A stretch of 64,000 nt of DNA, taken from assembly GCA_945860265.1 (NCBI GenBank), contig CAMAQF010000004.1, positions 1 to 64,000 of the forward strand, in the 5' to 3' direction. Below are positions 9,662 through 18,990 of the stretch, one piece after another. The notes under the pieces were generated by a model. The model saw nothing but the letters and a program-made list of their open reading frames with translations, did no database searches and was not told the origin of the DNA. A program made the position numbers and the translations under genes. The DNA comes from Emticicia agri (GTDB lineage Bacteria; Bacteroidota; Bacteroidia; Cytophagales; Spirosomataceae). The stretch's first letter is position 1, and the number at the start of each line of letters is the position of its first letter.

Positions 9662-12600
9662 ATGAAACACTCATACCCAATTCTTATTAAAGTAAGGGCA
9701 TTGATGCTTTTGTTTTTTTTCACGAGCTCAATGGTTTTTGCTCAAAAAAAAATTACAGGTAAAGTAACAGATGCAGAAAGTGGAATCAGCTTGCCTGGTG
9801 CAACAATTCAAGTAAAGGGAACTAATAAAGGAACTTCTTCGGATGCCAATGGTGCATTTTCATTTGAAGTGCCTTCGGGTTCTACTATCGTAATCTCTTC
9901 AATCGGTTATTTAGCTGTTGAAGAAGTTGTTGGTAATCGTTCAATTATTGAAGTTGCATTACAATCTGATACTAAAGTATTAGGAGAAGTAGTCGTGACT
10001 GGTTACGGTTCACAATCGAAAAAAGATATTACTGGTGCTGTAGCTACCGTAAATATGAAGGATGTTTTGGCTGTTCCTGCAACAAACCTTGCACAAGCTA
10101 TCCAAGGCCGTGTGGCTGGAGTAAATGTTGGAACTGATAACTCTCCGGGTGGCGGTGTTATGGTTCGTATTCGTGGTTTTGGCACTGTAAACGATAACTC
10201 TCCATTGTATGTTGTTGATGGTACACCAACTAAAGGCAATCTAAATACACTTAACCTTAATGACATCGAAACAATGCAAGTATTGAAAGATGCTTCTGCT
10301 GCTTCAATTTATGGTTCGCGTGCTGGTAATGGTGTTATTATTATTACTACAAAAAGAGGCAAATCGGGTAAACCTAAATTTACTTACGATACCTATTATG
10401 GCATTCAAAATCCAAGAAAAGGTTTTGATTTGGCCAATTCTCAGCAATATTTAGATGTATTCTGGAAATCATTTATAAATGCAAATAATACTTTGGTCAA
10501 TGGTGTAGCTACTCCAAATGCTGGAAGTACAACTCTAAGATATCCTTCTAGTGTTCATTTTGGTAGTGGAGCAACTCCAGTAATGCCAGACTATATTGTG
10601 AAGTCAGGTGGTGTGAATGAAGGCAGTCCTTTGGCTGATCCAAAACTCTATGTAAGAGATTTGTTGAACCCTAATACTCGGAATTTAATTCAAAAAACAA
10701 ATAAACAAGGAACCAATTGGTTCGATGAAGCTTTTAAACCTGCTTTAATGCAAAATCATCAAATTGGTGTTTCAGGGGCAACTGAAGCTGCTCGTTATTC
10801 GATGTCGCTCAACTATTTCGACCAACCTGGTATTATGCTACATACGGGCTACAAGAGATATTCATTGAGAGCAAATACCGAATTTAATGTAAATAAACGT
10901 GTAAGAATTGGTGAGAATATTCAGGTTGCTTATGATGAAACTGTACAGCAAAGAAATGGTAATCAAAGTGAAAGTAATCCAATTTCTTTTATTTATCGTC
11001 AGCAACCATTTATTCCAGTTTATGATATTTTGGGCAATTTTGGCGGAACTTATAGTGCAGGTTTAGATAATTCAAGAAACCCGATTGCTGATTTGTTTAC
11101 TCAAAAGGACAATAAGCAAAAAAATGCAAGATTCTTTGGGAATGCTTTTATTGAAGCAGATGTATTAAAAGATTTGACTGCAAGAAGCCAATTTGGTATT
11201 GATTATAATAATTTTAATGTTAGAAACTTCTTCCCCGTTGATATTCAAAATGCTGAGGTTGCGGCCAATAATAGCTTCAATCAAACTAATGCTTTTGAAT
11301 GGACTTGGACTTGGTATAACACATTGACCTATAAAAAATCCTTGCTCAATAACCGTTTGAATCTAAATGTAATTGCAGGTACTGAATCTATTAAAAACTA
11401 TAGTGAGTTTTTTACAGGTAGTCGCCAGAGATATGCAAGTGATGATTTAGAAAATCGATACCTAGATGCTGGAAATGCAGGAACTCAAACTAACGGTGGT
11501 TCAGCGTCAAACTGGCGTTTAGCATCGGAATTTGCGAAAGCAAACTTTGGCTTAGATGATAAATATCTATTAGATTTGACCGTTCGCCGTGACCGCTCTT
11601 CAAGATTTGCACCAGAATTTAGAACTGCTATTTTTCCAGCGGTTTCTGTTGGCTGGAGATTATCAAACGAAGCCTTCATGAAAGAAATTAGTTGGTTATC
11701 TGACTTTAAATTGAGAGCTGCTTATGGTCAAACTGGTAATCAAGAAATTGGAAATTATAACTCTTTCGCACTTTTTGGAACAAACGTAGTTCAAAACTTC
11801 TATGATTTAGGTGGTACAAGGTCTTCATCTTTGCAAGGTTATGACCGCACACAATTTAGTAACGTTAACGCAAAATGGGAAAGCACTGAATCGGTTGATA
11901 TTGGTTTTGATGCAACATTGTTGAAAGGGAAAATTGATGTTTCGTTTGACTGGTTTAATCGTACTACTTCTGATATGTTATTCCCTGTTGAAGTACAAAG
12001 AAGTCAAGGTTTTGCGGCTGCCCCATTCCAAAATATCGGTAAAATGAGTAACAAAGGAATTGAATTAGGGCTCAATCATAGTGGAAAATTGTTAAACGAC
12101 CAATTGACTTACTCTATAGGTACACAATTTTCAACCTATCGTAATGAGGTTCTAAAAACTGACGGAAATCCTTCTACACAGTATTTTGGATTTACAACAC
12201 GTCTTCCAGCCATGAGTGTTACTCAACAAGGCTTTCCAATTGCATCATTCTTCGGATATCATATTGATGGTTTTATCGAAACTGATGAGCAAGGTTCAAA
12301 TCTTCCTGCTCAATTTGCTACTGATTCTAAGACAATTAATAACAAGGCGGGTAATTTTAAATTTAGAGACGTAAATGGTGACGGCAAGATTACTGCTGCT
12401 GATAGAGAGGTTATTGGTAGCCCACATCCTGATTTTACATATGGTATTAATCTGAGCCTAGGCTATAAAGCATTTAGATTAGATGTTTTTGGACAAGGTG
12501 TACAAGGAAACCAAATTTTTAATTATGTACGTTATTGGACTGATTTTCCAACTTTTGCAGGAAATCGTTCTCTAAGAATGGTTAATGAGTCGTGGGAACC

Positions 12601-12946
12601 AGGTAAGGCAAATCCTAAATTGCCAATTCTACGTTCAAATGATAATATTAGCTCAAGTCCATCGACATATTATTTAGAAGATGGTTCGTATTTCAGATTA
12701 AAAAATATCCAGCTGAATTACCAAATCCCTTCAGTTTTACTCAGAAAAGTTGGTTTGAGTGCCGCGACAATTTATATTCAAGGTCAGAACCTGTTGACAG
12801 CAACAAAATATACAGGAATCGACCCAGAAATTAATTTGAGAAACTCAACTGCTGGAACTGTTGGTCAAGACCGTCACATTGGTGTTGACGAAGGTGCATA
12901 TCCAACTTACAAAGCCACAGTTATTGGTTTAAATATTGGATTTTAA
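9662..12946 (+). CDS. SusC/RagA family TonB-linked outer membrane protein
   Basis: Signal peptide, ITGKVTDAESGISLPGATIQVKGTNKGTSSDANGAFSF carboxypeptidase-regulatory-like domain, plug domain VVVTGYGSQSKKDITGAVATV, DASAASIYGSRAGNGVIIITTKRGK. Confidence 0.95.
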   Translation: MKHSYPILIKVRALMLLFFFTSSMVFAQKKITGKVTDAESGISLPGATIQVKGTNKGTSSDANGAFSFEVPSGSTIVISSIGYLAVEEVVGNRSIIEVALQSDTKVLGEVVVTGYGSQSKKDITGAVATVNMKDVLAVPATNLAQAIQGRVAGVNVGTDNSPGGGVMVRIRGFGTVNDNSPLYVVDGTPTKGNLNTLNLNDIETMQVLKDASAASIYGSRAGNGVIIITTKRGKSGKPKFTYDTYYGIQNPRKGFDLANSQQYLDVFWKSFINANNTLVNGVATPNAGSTTLRYPSSVHFGSGATPVMPDYIVKSGGVNEGSPLADPKLYVRDLLNPNTRNLIQKTNKQGTNWFDEAFKPALMQNHQIGVSGATEAARYSMSLNYFDQPGIMLHTGYKRYSLRANTEFNVNKRVRIGENIQVAYDETVQQRNGNQSESNPISFIYRQQPFIPVYDILGNFGGTYSAGLDNSRNPIADLFTQKDNKQKNARFFGNAFIEADVLKDLTARSQFGIDYNNFNVRNFFPVDIQNAEVAANNSFNQTNAFEWTWTWYNTLTYKKSLLNNRLNLNVIAGTESIKNYSEFFTGSRQRYASDDLENRYLDAGNAGTQTNGGSASNWRLASEFAKANFGLDDKYLLDLTVRRDRSSRFAPEFRTAIFPAVSVGWRLSNEAFMKEISWLSDFKLRAAYGQTGNQEIGNYNSFALFGTNVVQNFYDLGGTRSSSLQGYDRTQFSNVNAKWESTESVDIGFDATLLKGKIDVSFDWFNRTTSDMLFPVEVQRSQGFAAAPFQNIGKMSNKGIELGLNHSGKLLNDQLTYSIGTQFSTYRNEVLKTDGNPSTQYFGFTTRLPAMSVTQQGFPIASFFGYHIDGFIETDEQGSNLPAQFATDSKTINNKAGNFKFRDVNGDGKITAADREVIGSPHPDFTYGINLSLGYKAFRLDVFGQGVQGNQIFNYVRYWTDFPTFAGNRSLRMVNESWEPGKANPKLPILRSNDNISSSPSTYYLEDGSYFRLKNIQLNYQIPSVLLRKVGLSAATIYIQGQNLLTATKYTGIDPEINLRNSTAGTVGQDRHIGVDEGAYPTYKATVIGLNIGF

Positions 12947-12981
12947 TTAAAACATTTAGAATTTTTAAATTATTATACAAA

Positions 12982-14706
12982 ATGAAAAGAATATTATGGT
13001 TTACATTCATCCTTTCTGTGGGCTTCATAAGTTCATGTCAGGATAAATTTTTGGACGTACAACCCAAAGGGGTTCTTTCGCTTGCTACATTATCAAATAA
13101 GCCAGGCGTGAATTATTTATTAGTAGGTGCTTACGCTTTAATTGATGGTACAGGCACAAACAATACAGCTGGCTTTTCTTCATGGCACGGTTCGGCTGAT
13201 AATTGGATTTATGGCGAAGTTTCGGCTGATAATGCCTATAAAGGTACAACTTCTGGTGACCAACCAGAGATTTCATTTATTGAACAAAAAAACATTTTAT
13301 CTGATAACACGCATTTCAGAGGGAAATGGTCAGCATGTTATGATGGTATCGCACGTGCAAATGATGTGCTTTTAGTAATGGCAAAAGCGACAGATATGAC
13401 TGATGCAGAAAAGGCTCAAGTTAATGCTGAGGTTAGATTTTTGAGAGGTCATTTTCATTTTGAACTAAAGAAAGTGTTCAATATGGTGCCTTACATTGAT
13501 GAGAAAATTTATAATCCTGATGATTTTAGTAGCACAAAATTGCCGAATGATAAAAACATTTGGTCTAATATTGAAGCTGATCTTAAAGCAGCTTATGATG
13601 TTTTACCTGAAAATCAATCTCAACCAGGGCGTCCTACCAAATGGGCTGCAGGGGCAATGTTGGCAAAAGCATATATGTTTCAACAGAAATTTGCTGAAGC
13701 AAAACCAATTTTGCAAGCAATCGTTGATAGTAAGAAATACTCATTGATGCCAAAGTATCATGATAATTTCCGTGCTGTCACAAATAATAACGCTGAATCG
13801 GTTTTCTCAATTCAGTTTTCGGTCAATGATGGTGCAGGTGGAAACGAAAACGGTAATTCTGGTGCAACACTTAATTACCCATCTTTCGGTGGTGTTACTA
13901 CTTGTTGCGGATTTTATCAACCATCACAAAATTTGGTAAATGCTTTTAAAACAAATACAAATGGTTTACCTCTCATTGATACATTCAATGATGTTGATGT
14001 AAAAAATGATCAAGGTTTATCGGTTACAGCTCCATTTACGCCTGACGGTGGTACGTTTGACCCACGTTTAGATTGGACAGTTGGTCGCCGTGGTATTACA
14101 TTCTTGGATTGGGGAGTGCATACTGGAGCTGGTTTTATTCGCGACCAAGCTTATGCTGGCCCATATTCGCCTAAAAAACATCTGCCTTATAGGTCTGATA
14201 TTGGTGTAAATACTGGCCCAAATCCTCGTTTGAATGCAAATAATTATCGAATGATTAGATATGCTCATGTACTTTTGTTATTAGCTGAATGTGAAGTTGA
14301 GGTAGGTGATTTGGAAAAAGCACGTGAATATGTAAATATGATTCGTAATCGAGCAGCTAATCCCGAAGGTTTTGTTGTAGGTTCTGATGGTAAGCCTGCG
14401 GCAAATTATGTAGTTAAACCTTATAGTGAAACTTGGAGAGATAAAATAGCTGCAAGAAATGCAGTTCGATTTGAAACTCGTATTGAAATAGCAATGGAAG
14501 GTCATCGCTATTTTGATTTGGTGCGTTGGGGAATCGCTGACCAAGTTCTAAATGCATATTACGCTAAAGAAAAAATAAAACGTGCCTATTTTAACGGTGT
14601 TTCGTTTATAAAAGGAAAGCATGAATATTATCCAATACCTCTTCAAGAAATTTTGAATAGTAAAAGGGATGGTAAAGAAACATTGAAACAAAATCCTGGA
14701 TATTAA
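12982..14706 (+). CDS. SusD/RagB family nutrient-binding lipoprotein
   Basis: SSCQDKFLDVQPKGVLS lipobox and start; EVRFLRGHFHFELKKVFNMVPYID; FETRIEIAMEGHRYFDLVRWG. Confidence 0.95.
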   Translation: MKRILWFTFILSVGFISSCQDKFLDVQPKGVLSLATLSNKPGVNYLLVGAYALIDGTGTNNTAGFSSWHGSADNWIYGEVSADNAYKGTTSGDQPEISFIEQKNILSDNTHFRGKWSACYDGIARANDVLLVMAKATDMTDAEKAQVNAEVRFLRGHFHFELKKVFNMVPYIDEKIYNPDDFSSTKLPNDKNIWSNIEADLKAAYDVLPENQSQPGRPTKWAAGAMLAKAYMFQQKFAEAKPILQAIVDSKKYSLMPKYHDNFRAVTNNNAESVFSIQFSVNDGAGGNENGNSGATLNYPSFGGVTTCCGFYQPSQNLVNAFKTNTNGLPLIDTFNDVDVKNDQGLSVTAPFTPDGGTFDPRLDWTVGRRGITFLDWGVHTGAGFIRDQAYAGPYSPKKHLPYRSDIGVNTGPNPRLNANNYRMIRYAHVLLLLAECEVEVGDLEKAREYVNMIRNRAANPEGFVVGSDGKPAANYVVKPYSETWRDKIAARNAVRFETRIEIAMEGHRYFDLVRWGIADQVLNAYYAKEKIKRAYFNGVSFIKGKHEYYPIPLQEILNSKRDGKETLKQNPGY

Positions 14707-14730
14707 TATTTAGATTTTCTTTTTTTCAAA

Positions 14731-14766
14731 ATTGCCAAAATACGTTTGTATTTTGGCAATTTTTTT
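14731..14766 (+). terminator. Rho-independent terminator after susCD pair
   Basis: Perfect 13-bp stem ATTGCCAAAATAC-GTTT-GTATTTTGGCAAT followed by TTTTTT. Confidence 0.9.
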
Positions 14767-14850
14767 GTTATTTAGTTAACGCTTAGCTTTGTTTCCTGCC
14801 AATAGATTTTTATTTTTGGTATATAATCGTATTCAAAATTACCTACCTCT

Positions 14851-16368
14851 ATGATTCTTGTTTCTGTTACGGAGTGGCTGTCTTTCATCGGACGATTTCA
14901 TCCTTTGGCCGTCCACCTTCCAATTGGTTTCTTGGTTTTAATAGTATTTTTTGAACTATTAAATAAATACAGTAAAATCACAATCTCATCCGAAATATTA
15001 ACTGTTTCCCTTTTGGTAACAGCGATAAGTGCAAGTTTTGCTTGCTTGTTAGGTTACTTTTTATCAGAAGAAGGAGGATATAATAAAGAAATATTGGAAG
15101 AACATCAGTGGCAAGGTATCGGTCTTGCTAGCCTTAGTTGGCTTTCCTATTTTGTACATTCAAATTGGCTTAGAGTAAAGTTTGATTTTGATAAATATCT
15201 TTATTTACCGCTTTTAGTGTTTTCATTTGTCTTGATGATAGTAGCTGGGCATCATGGCGGCAATTTGACACATGGAGAAGCTTATTTAACTGAAAACACA
15301 CCAAATCCTTTTCGTAGCTGGTTGGGTATGTCCGAAAAAAGTGATATTCCAAAAAATGAAATTGCATTAAAGAAACTGAATCCGACTGAAGCTCAAGTAT
15401 ATCAAGATATTGTTAAACCAATTTTTAAACAAAAATGTGAGCAATGTCACAACGCAAATAAGATGAAAGGAGATTTGCGAATGGATGAGATCAATCTTTT
15501 TATAAAAGGAGGGAAGCATGGCGTAATTTTTAAGGCGAATGATGTTCAAGGAAGCGAATTTATAAAACGTATCTTATTACCAGAATCTGATGAAGAACAC
15601 ATGCCTCCAAAAGGTAAAACACAAATTACAGAAAATGAACTAATTATTTTAAAATGGTGGCTTGAGCAAGGAGCGTCATTTAACAAAAAGGTTTCACAGT
15701 TAGCTGTCAGTAATGAAGTTAAACCAATTTTGGCTTCACTAGGGATTGGTGACAAAATGAACATACCAAGCGAAATAAAACAAGATAAATATATAGTCGA
15801 AGAAAGCATTTTAGCAAATAATGTTGATGCAGTTGAAATATCAGTTATTGAAAAAGTAAAAAACTCAGGAGGGTTGGTTTTGCCACTTTCGCAAAATAAT
15901 AATTATGTTGAAATTACTTTTTTAAATAATCCAAAATTTTCAGATAAAGATGCTTCTTTGATTGCAATTGCACCAGCTCAAACTCTATGGTTAAAGCTGT
16001 CAAAGACTCAAATAAGCGATATTTCTATTGAATTTATAATAAAACTTTCGAACCTTACAAGATTGCATCTTGAAAATACCAAGATTACCGATAATGCTAT
16101 AAATTCTATCAGTGTTTTACAGAATCTTGAGTATCTTAACCTTATCGGAACGAATATTACTGATGCATCAATTCAGAATTTAAGCAATCTCAAAAACCTC
16201 AAAAAACTATACTTGTGGAAGACAAATATTACTTTATCGGGTGTTGAAACCTTAAAAAAAGTTTTACCCAATCTGATTGTAGATTTAGGAATAACAGAGG
16301 AACAAATGGCTGTACTCGAAAAAACCAAAGCGAATGAAGTCAGTGATGATGTCTATAAGAAAAAATGA
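14851..16368 (+). CDS. DUF2231-like membrane domain + planctomycete-type cytochrome c domain + leucine-rich repeat region
   Basis: N-terminal TM helices (GRFHPLAVHLPIGFLVL), KPIFKQKCEQCHNANKMKGDLRMD haem motif, C-terminal LTRLHLENTKITDNAI / LEYLNLIGTNITDASIQNLSNLKNLKKLYLWKTNIT repeats. Confidence 0.85.
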   Translation: MILVSVTEWLSFIGRFHPLAVHLPIGFLVLIVFFELLNKYSKITISSEILTVSLLVTAISASFACLLGYFLSEEGGYNKEILEEHQWQGIGLASLSWLSYFVHSNWLRVKFDFDKYLYLPLLVFSFVLMIVAGHHGGNLTHGEAYLTENTPNPFRSWLGMSEKSDIPKNEIALKKLNPTEAQVYQDIVKPIFKQKCEQCHNANKMKGDLRMDEINLFIKGGKHGVIFKANDVQGSEFIKRILLPESDEEHMPPKGKTQITENELIILKWWLEQGASFNKKVSQLAVSNEVKPILASLGIGDKMNIPSEIKQDKYIVEESILANNVDAVEISVIEKVKNSGGLVLPLSQNNNYVEITFLNNPKFSDKDASLIAIAPAQTLWLKLSKTQISDISIEFIIKLSNLTRLHLENTKITDNAINSISVLQNLEYLNLIGTNITDASIQNLSNLKNLKKLYLWKTNITLSGVETLKKVLPNLIVDLGITEEQMAVLEKTKANEVSDDVYKKK

Positions 16369-16381
16369 AATTATTAGGTAA

Positions 16382-16417
16382 CAAAAAGATGATTGATTTT
16401 CATCAATCCTCTTTTTG
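16382..16417. terminator. Bidirectional terminator between convergent genes
   Basis: AAAAAGATGATTGAT...ATCAATCCTCTTTTT imperfect inverted repeat between stop codons of 14851..16368(+) and 16403..16825(-); overlaps the end of the minus CDS. Confidence 0.45.
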
Positions 16418-16825
16418 ATTATTTTCAATGGCTAGAAGCTCATTTATTTCATTTTGAGTATCAGTATAACTCGGGTAAATATAGTCCTCAGGATCGTAAT
16501 TTTCATTTGAAACAACCAAAATAATGGCATTATCTGAAATATTCTCTAAGGTATGCCAATCTTGAGGTTCAAGAATCAATACTTTGTTTGGTTCGTCAAG
16601 ATTAAAAACCAATTTTTTATCTAGAGTTTCAACGTAAATATTACATGAACCTTGTATACATATTAATCCCTGCCATGCTCTTATATGTCTATGTCCACCT
16701 CTTGTTTCACCGTCAGCATTGGTAATATAAAATATACGCTTTAGTGAACCAGGTAAAATATTCTCAAAAACAGTTAAATCTCCTCTAATACTCGAATGAA
16801 CAGGTAAAGTAAAAATTTTCGGCAT
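16403..16825 (-). CDS. WxcM-like/FdtA-type sugar 3,4-ketoisomerase-family cupin
   Basis: RIFYITNADGETRGGHRHIRAWQGLICIQGSCNIYVE, LEPQDWHTLENISDNAIILVVSNENYDPEDYI. Confidence 0.8.
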   Translation of the reverse strand: MPKIFTLPVHSSIRGDLTVFENILPGSLKRIFYITNADGETRGGHRHIRAWQGLICIQGSCNIYVETLDKKLVFNLDEPNKVLILEPQDWHTLENISDNAIILVVSNENYDPEDYIYPSYTDTQNEINELLAIENNQKED

Positions 16826-17092
16826 AAAGTTTGATTATAATTTAATTGTAAAGATAATAAAAACTTAGGTAATATTTCGTTATTTAATTGTTCTTTATTG
16901 TTATTGTTCGCTACGTATTAAACTCTTAATATTCCTTTTTTTCATCACTAAATTATTATCAAACATGAATTAAAAAAATAAATGCGTACTTAGCTAATAA
17001 GTTAAAGGACGTAACGGTGAACCGTCTCGCATCACATGTCCCTTTTCTTGGCTCTTAAATATGAATAAGAAATTAAACAAAAACTTCAAATA

Positions 17093-18130
17093 TTATTTAA
17101 AAGACTCTAAGGTTTGAATTGTACCATCTATATTATATTTTAATTCAGTCGCTTTAACGTTTCTTAAATGGGTTTTGCCCGAAATTTCAGTATCATGGTA
17201 ATATAGATAAGTTTTACCTTTAAAATCCACGATTGAATGATGGTTTGTCCATCCCAAAACTGGTTTTAATACAATTCCTTTATATGTAAACGGACCATAG
17301 GGATTATCTCCAATTGCATAGCAAATATTATGGGTATCGCCTGTCGAGTAGGATAGATAATATTTTCCTTTGTATTTATGTACCCATGCAGCTTCAAAGA
17401 AACGTTTATCATTATTATTTTCCATGAAAAGATTCCCTTTTTCATCTATAATTTTAACTTCTTTCGCTTCTTCTACAAGGCTTTTCATATCAGCCGATAA
17501 CTTAGCAATTCTTGGCAATCTTGCAACTTCGCCCTTTTTAGGATTATCTGTTTTTCCTTGATACTGATTGTCTTTCCAACGTTGTAATTGACCACCCCAA
17601 ATTCCCCCAAAATACATATAGTGATTCTCATCTGAATCTTTAAAAACGGCAGGGTCAATACTATAAGTGCCTTTTATTGGTTCAGGTTCAGCTTTGAAAG
17701 GTCCAATTGGGCTTTTACTCGTAGCAACGCCAATTCTAAAAATATCTTCTTTATCTTTTGCTGGAAAATACAAAAAATATGTGCCGTTTTTGTAAGCAGC
17801 ATCAGGAGCCCACATTTGTCGGCCTGCCCATTTGACATTTTTAATATCCAGTGCTACTCCATTATCCTTCACCTTTGATGTTGGCGAATCCATTGATAAT
17901 ATTCTGTAATCTTTCATATCAAAGTGTCCACCTTCATCGTCTTCTTTTGTACCTGCATCAATATCGTGCGAAGGGTAAATATAGATTTTTCCATTAAAGA
18001 CATGGGCCGATGGGTCCGCTGTATAAATATGCGAAACTAATGGTTTAGAAATGGGTGTTTTCCCTTGTCCAAAAGTATTAAGAACGTTCAAAATTAAGAG
18101 AGACGCAATTGAGATTTTATGATTACTCAT
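17093..18130 (-). CDS. GH43 family glycosidase (xylosidase/arabinofuranosidase-like)
   Basis: ADPSAHVFNGKIYIYPSHD, WAPDAAYKNGTYFLYFPAKD, SIDPAVFKDSDENHYMYFGG, FEAAWVHKYKGKYYLSYSTG. Confidence 0.9.
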   Translation of the reverse strand: MSNHKISIASLLILNVLNTFGQGKTPISKPLVSHIYTADPSAHVFNGKIYIYPSHDIDAGTKEDDEGGHFDMKDYRILSMDSPTSKVKDNGVALDIKNVKWAGRQMWAPDAAYKNGTYFLYFPAKDKEDIFRIGVATSKSPIGPFKAEPEPIKGTYSIDPAVFKDSDENHYMYFGGIWGGQLQRWKDNQYQGKTDNPKKGEVARLPRIAKLSADMKSLVEEAKEVKIIDEKGNLFMENNNDKRFFEAAWVHKYKGKYYLSYSTGDTHNICYAIGDNPYGPFTYKGIVLKPVLGWTNHHSIVDFKGKTYLYYHDTEISGKTHLRNVKATELKYNIDGTIQTLESFK

Positions 18131-18186
18131 TTTATGAATGAATTTATTTAAATGTTATTTCGGTTAAAAGCAGTTTATTGGGAACA

Positions 18187-18990
18187 TTAAAATCCAATTG
18201 AGTTTCCTCCGTCAACTGGCAGAGAAACTCCTGTAATATATCTTGCGGCATCAGATGCTAAGAAAACTGCTGCCCAACCAATATCTGAGGGTTTACCAAA
18301 TTTGCCAATTGGCGTTCTATTTAAGGCACGATTCATGCGGTCAGGGTCACTTCCCATTGCAGTTTTCATCATACTTGTTTCAATAAAACCTGGTGCAATT
18401 GCATTTATTCGTACGTTTTGTGGTGAAAACTCTGATGCTAAGACTTTTACCATGCCCTCTACACCAGATTTTGAGGCTGCATAGGCTACCACTCGGTCGA
18501 TACCGTAATAGGCGGCCATTGAAGAAATCATGATAATTGAACCACTCTTTCTGGCAAGCATGCGTGAGGCACAAGCACGTGTTAGGGAAAATACAGCACT
18601 TAAATTAGTTTGAATTATTCGGTTAAAATCTTCATCTGAAACTTCTAAAGCCGAGCGTTTCATATTAACACCGGCATTGTTAACCAAAATATTAATTGGG
18701 CCGTGGCTCGATTCAATTTCATTTACTAATCCTTCTAAAGATGATAATTCTGTTACATCATTGACAATATAATGGGCATTTTCGCCTAATTCGGCTATAG
18801 CTGCTTTTAATGGTTCTTCTCTACGGCCTGTTATAACTACTTTTGCCCCTGAATAAATCATACTTTTGGCTATGTCAAATCCAATTCCACTACCGCCGCC
18901 AGTTATCAAACATAATTTGTCCATAAGTGCAAAAGCCGTATTATGTGAAATATGTTTACTCTCTTCTGTAAAAATTGCTCTTTCTGTCAT
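18187..18990 (-). CDS. SDR-family dehydrogenase (candidate fructuronate reductase/gluconate-type dehydrogenase)
   Basis: LITGGGSGIGFDIAKSM, NNAGVNMKR, YAASKSGVEGMVKVLA, ATG overlaps end of GH67 gene. Confidence 0.85.
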   Translation of the reverse strand: MTERAIFTEESKHISHNTAFALMDKLCLITGGGSGIGFDIAKSMIYSGAKVVITGRREEPLKAAIAELGENAHYIVNDVTELSSLEGLVNEIESSHGPINILVNNAGVNMKRSALEVSDEDFNRIIQTNLSAVFSLTRACASRMLARKSGSIIMISSMAAYYGIDRVVAYAASKSGVEGMVKVLASEFSPQNVRINAIAPGFIETSMMKTAMGSDPDRMNRALNRTPIGKFGKPSDIGWAAVFLASDAARYITGVSLPVDGGNSIGF

